From: Rostratula benghalensis
Taxonomy: Eukaryota > Chordata > Aves > Charadriiformes > Rostratulidae
Direction: 5' to 3'
NCBI GenBank assembly: GCA_013399305.1
Contig: VXAI01000116.1
Coordinates: 1,929,077 to 1,993,076, forward strand
DNA: 64,000 bases
Shown: in pieces, positions 50,027 through 62,800 of the stretch
Layout: each line of letters opens with the position of its first letter
How positions within the stretch are numbered: the first letter of the stretch is position 1
The notes under the pieces: generated by a model
Told to the model about the DNA's origin: nothing
What the model saw: the letters and a program-made list of their open reading frames with translations, nothing else
The model's database searches: none
Translations under genes and position numbers: made by a program

Positions 50027-51805
50027 AAGAAACATAGTTCCTGTTGATTTTCATCCTGCCTTTGCCCTAAAGGAAATATAAGCAAAACACATACTTTCAG
50101 GTCACATAGATGTGGAAATTGTTGGCATGTGGTGTCCAGCACCTCCTGCAATAAACAATTCTGCTTCTTTGACCTTCTATTTTTCCTCAGGGAGTCTTGG
50201 GTCTCCCTTGCCAGATTGGAACCTCTTAGGCACATGTGTGATATGTAAACATTTTGCATTGATATTCGTCCATAAGTTTGGAACTAAAACAAATGCCAGC
50301 TTATTGACTTGTCCCATATAAATTTCGATTTTGACTTAATGCCATGCTTATTGATGTAAAATTTTTTTCCAGTGTATATTCCATTACTTAGAAGTGATGT
50401 GAAACTCTACTTGATTTCTTTCTGTATGAGCATGATAGAAAAGGAGATATTTTTTTTTTATGTTTGCTAATTGTCAGATTATAATAAAAGCTTACACTAT
50501 TTTGAGGGGATTCTTCTTGCACATATGCACTTTCACTGGGTCAGATGTGGATATCTTGCTCCAGTAAAATCAAACATCTGAGTGGGCTGCTTGTGCACTG
50601 CTCAGTAAACAGCCCAAGTACTCTGTCTAGAAGTGTCTTAAAAGGCAGCCATGTAACATTGTCTGCTCAGTATATTGCAAAATCTTTGGTAGTTTCTTGA
50701 TAATAATCTGCTTGAATTTACTATACTGTTACATCTCTTCAGCATTATTAGAAAAAAATGTCTCTCTAGTAAGACCTAAAGAATTTATTCGCTATTGACC
50801 AAGTTTTCCTTTCATTTTCTGTATCAAAAACTGTGACTCATCCTCACCTTCAAGGGCTTGCATAAACCAAGTTAGCAGAATATTAATGGAGTGTTGCCCC
50901 CACAACAGCCTTTATGTTATTTGCTTCACATACATAATTCTGCTTTCACTGTTCCATGCACTCACAATGCTGCAAGCAACTGACAGCTGTGTTTTCAGAC
51001 AGTGAAAGGCTTCACTGTTTACACATCTTTGTTTGGTGATTGACATGATGATAATTCCATGGTCTCGGGATAGGTCAAAATACATGTAACTTGGTAAGCA
51101 CCTTTTTTAGTGAGGGAGTTGAGTACAAAGATGGTGTTACACGGAACTCTGTGAGAACACCTGGAATTACTTTTATATGTATTGAGCTTTCCTCTTCTGT
51201 GTTGATAAACCTGTGGGTAGGATTTGTGTATATGATGTTTGATTCAGCTTTCCCAAGCTAGTACAGATTCTGGGGATGTGGCTTGGGTTTGAACTGTAAA
51301 TCTCTGAATGTGACACAGACACAAAAATTACAGAAGGCTACCTTAGCTCCCCAGGCTTACAGGATGCTTTTTAAAAGGTTTGCCAACCTTTCTCACCAAA
51401 TTGGCTGGATGTTTGGGGAACTTTGCCTTTTGTGGGTTTCATAATCTGTTCCATAGACAGTTTGCTTTCTCCTGGCAAGGAGTCTTTCTTATATTTTTCT
51501 GGCTAAGCCTGTCCTTAGCTCCTGTCTTGCATTTCTCTTATTTTCCTGCTTTCCCTACTTTTCCTAAAAAGTGCCTTCTAAAAAAAGTTCTTGTAGAGGT
51601 GTTCTGTTTTGATTTCTTTTTGTTTTAAAGACATCTCAAGTTCATGAAACAAGACTGAAATGTGACTTTTAGCTCAGTGTATTTGACAAGCTAGTCCTCT
51701 ACAGTGGTATTAATGTGTTCACTAAGAAAGGAAGCAGAATTTTTCCTTCCTGGTACATCAGTTCAGTACACTCACAGATTGCAGAATTTGGTTTTGCCTC
51801 CCACA

Positions 51806-53930
51806 AAGGTGCTCCAACCCCTGATCATTTTTATGGCCTTCCTCTAGACCCGCTCCATCAGGTCCATGTCCTTCCTATATTGAGGGCTCCAGACCTGCAC
51901 ACAGTACTCCAGGTGAGGTCTCACCAGAGCAAAGTGGCAGAATCATCTCCCTGGATCTGCTAGCAACACATCTTTTGATGCAGCCCAGGATGTGATTGGC
52001 CTTCTGGGCTGCGAGTGCACACTGCCTGCTCATGTCCAGCTTCTCATCCCTCAGCACCCCTAAGTCCCATTCCTCAGGGCTGCTTTCTAATACCTCATCT
52101 CCTAGTCTGTATGGAGAGTGAGGATTGTTCCGGCCCAGGTGTAGAACCCTGCACTTGCTCTTGTTGAACTTGATGAAGTTCACCTGGGCCCATCTCTCTG
52201 GCCTGTTCAGGTCCCTCTGGATAACATCCCATCCCTCTGGTGTATTGACAACACCACACATCTTGGTATCATCTGCAAACTTGCTGATGGTGGACTCAAT
52301 CCCTCTGCCTATATCGTTGATAAAAATGTTAAACATTTTTGTTTATAAACATAAAGTACTGGTCCAAGCATGGACCCTTGAGGGACACCACTTGTTACTG
52401 CTTTCCATCTGAACCTCAAGCCATTGAGTATCACCCTCTAAGATGCAACCATCCAGCCAGTTCCTTATCCACTAAACAGTCCATCAAATCCGTATCCCTC
52501 CAATTTGACGAGCAGGATGTTGTGGGGGACCATGTCAAAAGCCTTATGGAAGTCCATATATATCACATCCATAGGTCATGCCTTATCTACTGACATAGTC
52601 ACATAGAAGGCCAGTAGGTTAGTCAGGCAGGACTGCCTAGTAAAGCCATGCTGGCTGTCCTGAATCCTGTCCTCCATGTGCCCAAGCATGTCATCTAGAA
52701 GGATCTGTTCCATGATCTTCCCAGGTACAAAGGTGAGGCTGACAGGTTGGTAGTTCCCAGGGTCCTCCTTTCTACCCTTTTTAAAAATGGGTGTGATGTT
52801 TCCTTTCTTCCAGTCCACAGGCACTTCACCTGACTGCCACAATTCTAATATCATGGAAAGTGGCTTTGCAACTACATCAGCCAGTTCCTTCAAGGCTCTG
52901 GGATGTATTTCATCAGGTCCCATGGACTTGTGTATCTTCAGGTTCCTTTGTTGATCATGTACCTTGTCTTCACTTACAGTGGGGAGGGACTTTGTCACCT
53001 TGGTCTCCAACTTGTCGGCCATCAACATGAGAGCTAGGAAGAAAGAGGTTGTCAGTGAAGACTGAGGCAAAAAAGTTGTTGAAAACTTCCGCCTTCTCAT
53101 CTGGTGATACAAGTTCCCCACTGTTGCTCATCAGGGCAGGGTATGTTTTCTTCAACCTTCCTTTTCTGGTTAATACACCTGTAGAAACCTTTTGGTTTTT
53201 TCTCTACATCCCTTGCTACATTCAGTTCTAGCTGTGCCTTGGCCTTCCTAACCTCATCCCTACACAGCCAGGCAACATCCCTATACTCTTCCCAGGATGC
53301 CTGTCCCTTCTTCCATTTCTAGCAGAAACCCTGTAGTTTGACCAGCAGGTCATGGCTTAACCATGGTGGTCTCTTGCCATCCTTGTCCGATTTCCTACAT
53401 GTGGGGATTGAGATCTTTTGTGCTCTGTAGAGGGCATCCTTAAAGATCTGCCAGCTTTGTTTTGCTCCCTTGTGCCTGAAGGCCATTCCCATGGGGTCCT
53501 ATTTGCTAACTCCTTAAAGAGCAGGAAGTTTCTGAAAATTTAGAGTCCTAACTGTGCTTCTCATGGGTTTCCATTTCCTTAGGACAGTGAACTGGACTAG
53601 AGCATGACCACGGCAGCCCAAGCTGCCTTCAACTTTGACATCCCTGATGATTTTGCTTGCATTTGTGACCAACAGGTCCAACAATGCATCTCCTCGAGTA
53701 GGGCTGTTAATTTCTTGTCTCAAGAAGTTGTCATCTAGGCCCTCTAGGAGCTTCCTGGAATGCTTGCAGCCAGCCATGTTGCTCTTCCAACAGATGTCAG
53801 GGTGGTCAAAATCCCCCAGCAGGATGAGAGCCTGCAATCATGATGCTTCCTCAACCTGGAGTAAGAAGGCATCATCGACAGGCTCCGCCTGGTCAGGCGG
53901 CCTGTAGTAGATGTATAGGTGGCTTTTTTT
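51806..53930 (-). pseudogene. Large CR1 LINE remnant with endonuclease and reverse-transcriptase segments
   Basis: This is the longest mobile element here, on the minus strand. From its 5' side, 53,514-53,837 encodes the end of the endonuclease domain (GDFDHPDICW). 52,970-53,155 and 52,576-53,121 encode the early RT palm and fingers, in two overlapping frames (FNNFFASVF, then [15 protein letters not shown] and PIFKKG). 51,875-52,336 encodes the catalytic-core side with FADD at 52,268-52,279 and [17 protein letters not shown]. Frameshifts and stops separate the blocks, so no intact protein is encoded. The pol C terminus, 3' UTR and tail are absent at the left edge, and the 5' UTR and ORF1 are absent at the right. 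It is a dead copy. Confidence 0.93.
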
Positions 53931-56759
53931 TGACTGGAAAACTTGATACTAGACAAGACCATTCATAATTGCATTTCAGTGATATCCAAAATGGATAACA
54001 TCATCTTATAACAGAAGTTCTAACAAGAGGTTTAAACACTTGCAGTTGCACTAGGGTACTGCAACTCTGTGTAGCATCATTTGTCACTTACATTTTAGGT
54101 AATTTTGAGTGATAATGAAGTTAAAATACCATATTTAGTAATACTGGTCAGTATCCAGTATTGAATGTAAAGGTATATCATATGCTGAACTCCCTGGCAT
54201 GGAAATAGGGTTAAATATTTTCTTTAGTAAAGGACAACTGCATAGTTGGGTGTGTTTTATACATAAACCTCTTCTACTCCACTAACATAGATATTACACT
54301 GCTATGGCATAATTAATTCTTTTGTGTTGAACATTGCTAGAATTTATGCTGTAGAGACTTAGGTGGGATTTCAGATAGGTTGTATAACCTCATCAGAATT
54401 TAATTACACTGGAAAGTGTAATTTTGTTTGTTTCAAAATAATGTGAAATTTTAAAATGTAAAATACCACCTTTCATTTTTAAAAGGACTTAGACCTCTGA
54501 CCTGTTCTGGTCAGGCCTCATCTACATTTTCTTCAGTTCCATTTGTACAGGTAAAATTACTATATCAAAAGTCTAAGGGGAAAACTTGATAATTCCTTTG
54601 TAAAAGTAAAGTGACACAAGTAATTGGAAAACAGAAAATAAATATTCTGCCTAGCTTGTGATGAGTCCAAATGTACAGCTTAAATAGTTAAAACTCAGCT
54701 TTATTTGATGACAGTGATTTATACTTGCAAAGTCTGCATACCTGTTAGAAATAAGAGTGTAGACCTCTTGATATCCTTTCTAAGTTGTTTCAGAAACTGA
54801 AAAGGCTCTGGGATCAGGATGTAAATTAGTAACTCATCAAAATACAGTTCAAATGTTTCCCTGGAGCGCCAATATTATGCCATCTTGGCATACTCAGAGA
54901 ATGTTCCTGAGTTGGGTGCTTCACTATCCAAGGGTGAAATGGTGTGGAGGTGCAGAAGAACATTTTTAGAAGTACAAATGCCAACTTTGTACCTGTTGAC
55001 AGCTTGACTTGTGACCCTTTGTCTTCTGCAGCGTCCTCTTTCACTTATACCTGGAGAGTACTCTGCCTGTGCTTACCTGGATATCTTATTTGGTACAGAT
55101 GTTTCATGTCTGAAAGCCAATTTTGTAGAAGAGTTTGACTGAGAAAAGAGGCTAAGGAGAGACTGCATGAATTTGTCTGAATTATGTGAGCTGTCAAAAA
55201 TTTGGGAGTACAAGCACTAGCCAAGGGGAGCCTGCTCTGCAGTTAGAATAAAAGTATTTTTTTGCCATCTTCACACTTTGATAAACTCAAGTAGCTCTCA
55301 CTGAACTTCAGTTAACCCTTGCATCTTACTCATATGCTCCCTGTGAGTTTGGCTGGGTCAAGACTGCCCTTTCTATAACAGATCATGATTTAAGCTCCAG
55401 ATACTGCAGAAAAAGAAAAACAACTGAACAAGTGAATGATGGATCCTGAGATGAGATCATTGTGCAAAATAATGAACAACTCCTTTCAGAGATGAAATAC
55501 TACTGTAATCCAGCGATGTTCTGGCTATCAAAGTTGAATTACTATTGCTGTGGAGGTTTTGTAATCAGCCCACTGGAGTGCGGTCTCACGTCTGCTAAAG
55601 TACTCCAGTTTAGTGGCTGTACTAATTCAGTTTTGCTTGTTTACCACATGCTTACATTCACTTTAGGGTGAGACAATCTTTTGTGCAGGGGATCATCAGA
55701 ACAGAACGGGCAAGTCCGTATTAATAGAGGAGACCAATAAATGTGGAAGGGTCAAAACTAGTCTCTCATGAGAGGGGCTGAGCAGCAGTGCAGGATGTGA
55801 GAAGTTCACTGCTGAGGCCTGTGTTTTCCCTGTGCCAAGAATGTGCCTGCTTATGGTTCTGCAAGAACCAATGAATCCTCCCAGACAAGGCTCTCAAAGC
55901 ATGCTATGGCTATATTGCTTTAACTGCTATTTCTTCTATGATAACTCAGGAAGGAATAAACACGAGGCTATTCCTGTCAATGATTCAAGAAGTTTGGTCA
56001 GCAACTAAAACAAGGTGTGGGCTTCCCAGTTCTTGGGTTTTATCTTGCTCAGATGACTACCTTCTGCATTTTGGGAGGAAGACGACACAAACAGCATGGA
56101 TTTTGCAGCAGTGAAGTAGAAAAAAATATCTTTTCAACACTTTGCACCTGTAGCATAGAGCCAGATTTGTGGAACTGAAGCAAGAGCAACCTGCCAAGAT
56201 GGGCGTAGTTGCACTGCTACACATAGTGAGGGCTTGGCAAAGCAACATCTCAAGAAAAGAAAAAAATCCTCTCAGGGTAGTAGGTGGTGAAATAGATTGC
56301 TTGGAGGGAGGATGTTTCCTCCATTATATGTAAAGTACTGTTTCCTAAATACAGCTGTAATTCATACAGATGTCTTTGTATGCTCGCTTAATGACTGTTT
56401 TTCAAGAGATAGCGGACACCTCTCCGGTCTTGTGAAATCCATTAAAACTGCAGGTACTAAAAATCAGTGAAAATCTGTGAGCTTGTGCTTTAAATGCTCA
56501 TTTTTCCTTGCCAGTGCTTTATATACTTGACTTTAGGTTTTGTACTCACACTTTGGTGCTGTGGGATGCTGTAACTGTAGCCCTCATTAAATCTAGAGTA
56601 GCAAACATTATCTGGGTATATGCTTACGTAAGATTAAGAAAGTTGGACTACTAACCTAGAAAAGGTTGAGAAAGAATAATTTGAAAATAACCTTCTTTAC
56701 CAGTAAAGTTGTTGCTTATTTTTGTCCGCTTTGGGATGAAGGACAAAAAGTGCTGTAAC
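53931..56759. other. Intergenic A/T-rich DNA
   Basis: No gene or repeat recognised. Confidence 0.5.
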
Positions 56760-56848
56760 AGAATCATAGCATATCTCAAGTTGAAAAGGACCCATAAGGG
56801 TCATCGAGTCCAACTCCCAGCTTCTTACAGGACTACTTAAAGCTACCT
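56760..56848 (-). mobile_element. Short CR1 3' end fragment
   Basis: The + strand reads CAGAATCATAGCATATCTCA and then GGACCCATAAGGGTCATCGA, the complement of the extreme 3' end of a CR1 subfamily. Only about 90 bp remain, a strongly 5'-truncated copy. Confidence 0.85.
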
Positions 56849-59800
56849 AAAATGATGGGGTTTTTTTCCATTATCTTCTGATCTCATTTCTTTCATAGAG
56901 CATACTTTAGAGACTGAGGAAATTCCTAATTACAGTTTGACATAGCATGGACTACTTCTTTGGAAGCTTCCAGAGACAGCTCAGATGATTTTCAGCTATG
57001 CTGTGAAACATTTTTTACCTTTTCAAGCTTCACTTCTTTTACCAGTGACTTATACTTGCTTTACTATGTAGATTTAATCCAAAGATTACCATAAATGTAA
57101 GAGCAGTGATGGACTTCTGTCATAGGGATGGGACAAGTATCTTGTAATTTCAAAAACAATGTGGGGTAAGCAGTTCAGATATGCAGGTTTATGTAAAACC
57201 ATTTGCTTGTGCAAATAACAGTCAGTGTGGCATTTTGTAAAGGATAAATCAAAAGGGAATAATTTAACATACTTTAGTGAATTCTAATACCTGCATTTAA
57301 TTGTTGCCTTTCAGAACTGTGGATCAACTTGCCTCTAGCTTGCTGATGTATTGGCACAATTGTCCTGCCAATTACTGAGGAGAACAAATGTCAGTGGATT
57401 GTCTTGATACTGGTTGTTGTGCACCACAGGCTTACGAGGCTTTCAGAAGTAATCCTTGAATTACAGGTTCTGTTAAAAAGATTTGGCTTGTCTCTTTTTT
57501 AAAAGTTGAAGTCAAATTTTACTTGTTTCTAGATGGTGATACGAAGCAGATTCCAGCTGGCATTGGTGTTTTGTCAGTTTTGTCAGTTTTTGTACAGGGA
57601 AAATTGTAGCAGAGATAGTAATCAATGCAGGTAAAAAGAGAATTTTCAAAATTTTATCCAGCATAAAATGGCCAGCCTGATTGTGATGCCACTGATTGAT
57701 TCTGTTAGTTAGGGCGTGGGAAGGCAGATGAATGACAGTAGCGCATTCCTACATGTGCTGGCAGCTCAGCAAAAGTATCAGACATTGGTGGCAGCTCTTA
57801 AATGTAGAGTTCTGGAGGTGCTCTCTGTGATGGTGGTGATGGAGGGAGGCTTCCTTGGTGTAGAAGTAGTGGATCATAAAAACTATGTGATAGCTAGTAG
57901 GGAAACTTAGCTACTGCAGAGGCTCTGTGCCATCACACTCTGTTGCAGTTATGACTGGTTGCACCTCATTCACATCTGCAAATGTGCCACCAAACGGTAC
58001 TCATAATGTTAGGATATTTGACTAAAACTGAATAGCTGTATAAACTAGAGTAAATTATCTCCTTTGTTCTGTAAAGGATATAAATATTTACTATTTGACA
58101 ATAATATTCACAAAAGCAGCCACACAAAATTACTGACTTCCCAGCATGACACTTGCAAAATACTTGCAAAATGAGACTGTAAACTAAATTTCCATAACAA
58201 TCCACTCAAAAGCAAAGAGCCAGTAAACTTATTTTATGATCAGTTACAGTTATGTTTATGTTACAGTTTTCCTTTGGACTGCTCCTGGTAATGTGAATGT
58301 TAATGGCTGGTTTTTCACCTTTGAGATGGACAAAAACCTTCTTCCTCTTATTCTCCTGACAAGACTTTTCTACTCTGTTATGATACTGTGGTTTAGTTTT
58401 TGGGTCTTTTTCGTTTTTTGCCTAGTAAAAATCCAACTGATTTAACATAATTACATTTTACTAAAACCAATGATGATTCACTTTTATTAGATTTTTGCTT
58501 TGCTGCAAATGAAGCCAAAACTTATAATTCACCCTCACAATTATTCTCTTTACAAGTCCTGTATTTCTTAATCCTGGCAATGACACATGTTAACAGCATA
58601 ATTCATAGAAATATTTCCAGATACAGATAAAGGTCTTCAGATGGTATACAACAGTGTTTAACCTTTTAACTTCACTGAAGCCACGGATATAGATTAAATG
58701 ATTTAAAATATTTGTAAGAACAGTATTAAAACAGCAAGAGAGAAATACAGTTTGGCAGGAAGCACACCAGTCCTATCTAGCACTATGTATCCCAACTACA
58801 GTACTGTTCCACAGTAATAGGAGTGCAGAAATAACAGGCATAAAGAGAATAAGAATCAAGGTGGTCAATGTATACTAAAGATGCACAGGACTTCAATCAA
58901 ATGCTAGAAGAAATCCTCCCCTGTTCTTCATCTGCACTAATGTGGAGTGTGTAAATACCCCCTAAGATCTGCTGTAGAGCAGACGTGGTCATTTGGTGCA
59001 GCAATGGTGTTGTGAATATGTAGAAAAGGTGCCATGGCAGGTGAGTGTGCCTGAGCTTCAGGAATAGTCAGGAAAGGCACTTCAGTCTGTACTCACTCTC
59101 TGTCTTTAAAAATGATTTAAACATCCCAAAGGTACAGGTGATGACAGCAGTCTGTATAGTGAGGTCTTCCCAGATGGTAAGTCATGCTCATCAGACATGG
59201 CAATGCAACACCACGGTCTTTAAAGCTGAACCCCTTGGTGCCATAGAGTATAATTTGCACCTTCAAATCATGTTATGAATTTCAGTGATTTCACATGCTA
59301 AAGTGCCTTCATCTCTTTTTTTAGTGCATCTCAGAACTAGTTTTGCCCAATGGATTTATTTTGGGCCCATCTGTTTGTTACAGATGTCATTTGGATCCTT
59401 AACTTCCCAGTTTCTTTTAGTTTTTTCATTCTCTTATTTTTTGAGGGTGGTTTGGCCACATACAGTGAGTGAGCAGCTTATGGAAATGGAAAGTATTCTA
59501 GAATTTGTTATGTAACTAACATCTTCTTAGATGCTGCTCGGGTTGAGTGACTTAGATTGTGTTATAAATGTGTTTTTCCTCTTTGTCTCTCCCAGGATCA
59601 GTGGGGTGTAGCAGGTGGCTGGCTGACAGAGGTATGATGCTTTAATAAATGCAGTTCATAAATACAATGCATATGGCTTTGGGGAGGAATTGAGCAGAAT
59701 TATCAGCACTGGAATGTTACCATCAAAGCATCTGTGAGATGGAATGTTTCTGACTTTAGCTGGTCTCTGAAAGGCATTTAATGCATGTGACTTAGCAGTA

Positions 59801-62800
59801 GTAAAAATGGTGGTTCTAATTTCTTCTCTGGTCTCATGGTCTGTGTTGTGCACATGTTTTTCTCCTTTGGGAGCCCCTTCTCATGTCCCAGTTGTCAGTA
59901 TCATTTTAATAATCAGGATATTGCTGCAGGTAGATTCCCACAGATAGATTGGTGAAACTGTGGTGTGTCTGCTTAGGATTTTCTGCCCTGCTGCGGTGTA
60001 GCTGGCCCTGTGTCTGAGAGCTTTGGAGAATCTAAGTTATGGACTCCTATTATTCATATGAAAACAAGAGGCACATCTAAAGGTGATTTATTTTATTGAA
60101 GTAGTTTTCAACCCAGTTCATAAGGGCAAAATGATGCCCACTTCTCACTTGCTCTTTTGAGACTGTTTGCCTCACATAATGGGACCAATATTGGGCTACT
60201 TTTTCCACCCCTATTTCAGGCCCTCAACATACCACCAAATTCAGAAAAATCGTGAGGGCCTGCCCAAAACTTTCCTGTGGCAGAAAAAGTCCTAGAGTCA
60301 GTGGCTTCTCTCTGATTTTTATATGGTCTGTAAAAACTGGCAAGGCATTATTTACTCATGCTTTATACAGTTGCTTGCAGTGGTATTAGATGCATTTCCT
60401 GATCTGTTGAGATGAGATTCACCGTCCAAATTCCTCTTCACTTTGCTTTTAGTGCAATAAGGGGGTGACATCTTCCTGTTCCTCTGTGGCAAAAATACAG
60501 GAAAGAAAATCCCGTGCCAGAATTTTTGAGAACTGATCCTGAGTATGCAGCAGTCACCTTATGTATATTAGGGTTTTGTTGCTTCCTAATGGAGGCACAG
60601 CATGTTGTGCATTGTAGCACTAGAGAGTCACTGTCCTGGAGAGCTTAAGTTGAAGCAGATGTCTTAGAAGTGGGGGAGGAAGCAGAAAGACACAGAATAG
60701 CAGCATGGGTTGCCCAGATTTCCTTGGCTGGCAGAAACTTGGACTAGAACTGAAATCTCATAGTCCCTAGCTCATTGGGGTTTTGGGGCTGGATCCTGTT
60801 CCCTGTATATATCACTCATGACATCTGTCTCTTTTCTGAAATTTGCCAGGTAGGTTGAAGAGAATAAGTTAAGGGGATGTTATCACTGCGGTATGGATAT
60901 CCAGAAGTTCCCAACAATGCAATTACATTTTTGGAAGGGATAATGTAATAGTAGGGGGATTTTTAGCATCCAGGTTTACTGAAATACTGCCATTACAGGA
61001 CTGACTTGTGCATGACTTCCATGCAAGGATCAATAGAAATGGTTTTACAATTCTGGGACAGATTTTCTTACTCTGAATTTTTCAGTGCCATTGTTATGTT
61101 AGCAGTGTAGCAACTTGCTGCTGTTTGGGGAAGTGGGATGACTGTGCCAAATCTTTAGATCATTGTACTTCTGTAGAATGACTGAGGGTTTTTTGGTTTG
61201 GTTTGGTTTTTGGTTTTTTTTTTTTTTTTTTGAAGGGGGGAGTGGTGGGGAAGCTAATCATAAGAATATTGCATTTGCTCTCACATCTGGTCCCAAAGTT
61301 CTGGCAAGCAGGAAGGCTTGATTGCTATAAAGCCCTGGTCTGTGTTTGACAGCTAGGTTCTGGCTGAGAACTGGCAAGGTTTCTGGCAGCCTCTCTGAAA
61401 GGGATTTGGGTCCCACTGTGAGCCCAATAGTAAGTGCAGTGTGATCTGGTTCCACAGAAATTTTATTTTCTTGTGTAGCCAGCTACATTTTCTTCCTGCT
61501 CTACAGTCCGTATTGTATGGGTGAGGGGGGCTTGGGTGGGCAGGGGGGACGTGGATGAAGTAGGCCTCAGTAAGTATTATCATCACATGGATTCTCTGTC
61601 AGTTATAGGAAGAAGGTTGTCTTTTTTTTTTTTTCCCCCTAAGTTTTATCTCAAAAAGTCAAAAACATTCACAAAAGAAATTAAATGTACTGGAACATGA
61701 GGTTGAGACTTCCTAACCTGGGGCAGGGAGGGGAGAGTGGGTTGATAGGAAAAAGATTTAAAAAACGGAGAAGTTCTTAACTCGTTAGGGCTTGGAACTT
61801 TCTGTGATGGCTTGGTGGAAATAAGTCAGATATTCCTTGATCAGCCATTTTTTACATGGCAATATTGTTGGTCTCCTTTTACGTGGAGAACCTCTAGGTA
61901 TTTGTTGTTGCCTTAAAGTCTTTCAGAACTGCTTCTCCATAAATGAATATAAACAGGTCTCTAGCAGCAACAACAGAGAGTCAGAAGGGACATACGAGAT
62001 TGTGGAGATGGTCAGGAGCATAAGAGACCCTGAAAAAAAATGCAGGAAAGCCTGTAATTTCTGTTTAGTAAGTCATCTCAAAGCTTTAAAAAATTTCAGT
62101 AATGGTCAAGCACAACTGGTAGAAAGCCATCCAATTGATAGTTACCCGTAAAGGTAAGTATTATTCCTAATTTGAATTTTGTAATTATTTAGTCTCACTT
62201 GCTGGCTGTTAGGATATAGGGTATGTTTCTATCAACTACTTTCTCTTCCCACAATACCTGACACAGATAGACATGCACAGTGTGAGGCAGGTGTGAAACA
62301 CTGGTAGCCTCTGTCGGATCATTCCCTTGGTTTTCAGCCTTTGTTGTAGAGTCTGAACATTGGAATTGTGTAATGATGTAGAAATTCTCCTGTCTACTGA
62401 AGATGAAAGGTGGCAGCTTTCCTCATGATCAGGAAAACTGCATGACCAAGGCCTTCATGTGAGCAGCTGTTGAGGTTCTTCATTCTGGAAATACTTGGTC
62501 CAGTCTTAGTTTCTCCATTATTGGATCTGGATGTCTGCCATGGGAGGCTTCTTCCACAGCCCTGACGAAGGTAGGGAGCGGTGACTGTGAGGTGCAACAG
62601 GTAATCTCTGTGTTTGCAGTATGTACCACAAAAATGAGACAAAATTTAAAAAAAACCCAACTGAACAAAGCAACAGAAAAGAGCAACACAACCTTTATGC
62701 CAGATCCTTTCTATATGTAATCAATACAAATGTCACCAGCTCTGGTTAAGTTTCTTGATGAAATAGGGGGGTGAAAAAGTGAGGTCTGTACGTCATACAT

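Larger units (their letters stand above)
49131..51805. other. Intergenic A/T-rich DNA with simple repeats
   Basis: No gene recognised. An imperfect GATTTCCTCTATCA-type tandem repeat (about 22 bp period) covers about 49,358-49,427. A T-run lies at 49,909-49,923 and a G14 run at 50,013-50,026. Confidence 0.5.

Noticed and set aside
52125..52593. Plus-strand open frames across the large CR1 remnant
   Set aside because: They are opposite-strand shadows of the CR1 reverse-transcriptase region.
61837..62151. 104-codon frame followed by a GTAAGT donor-like site
   Set aside because: The frame stops before the donor and has no recognisable homology, so it does not form a credible exon.
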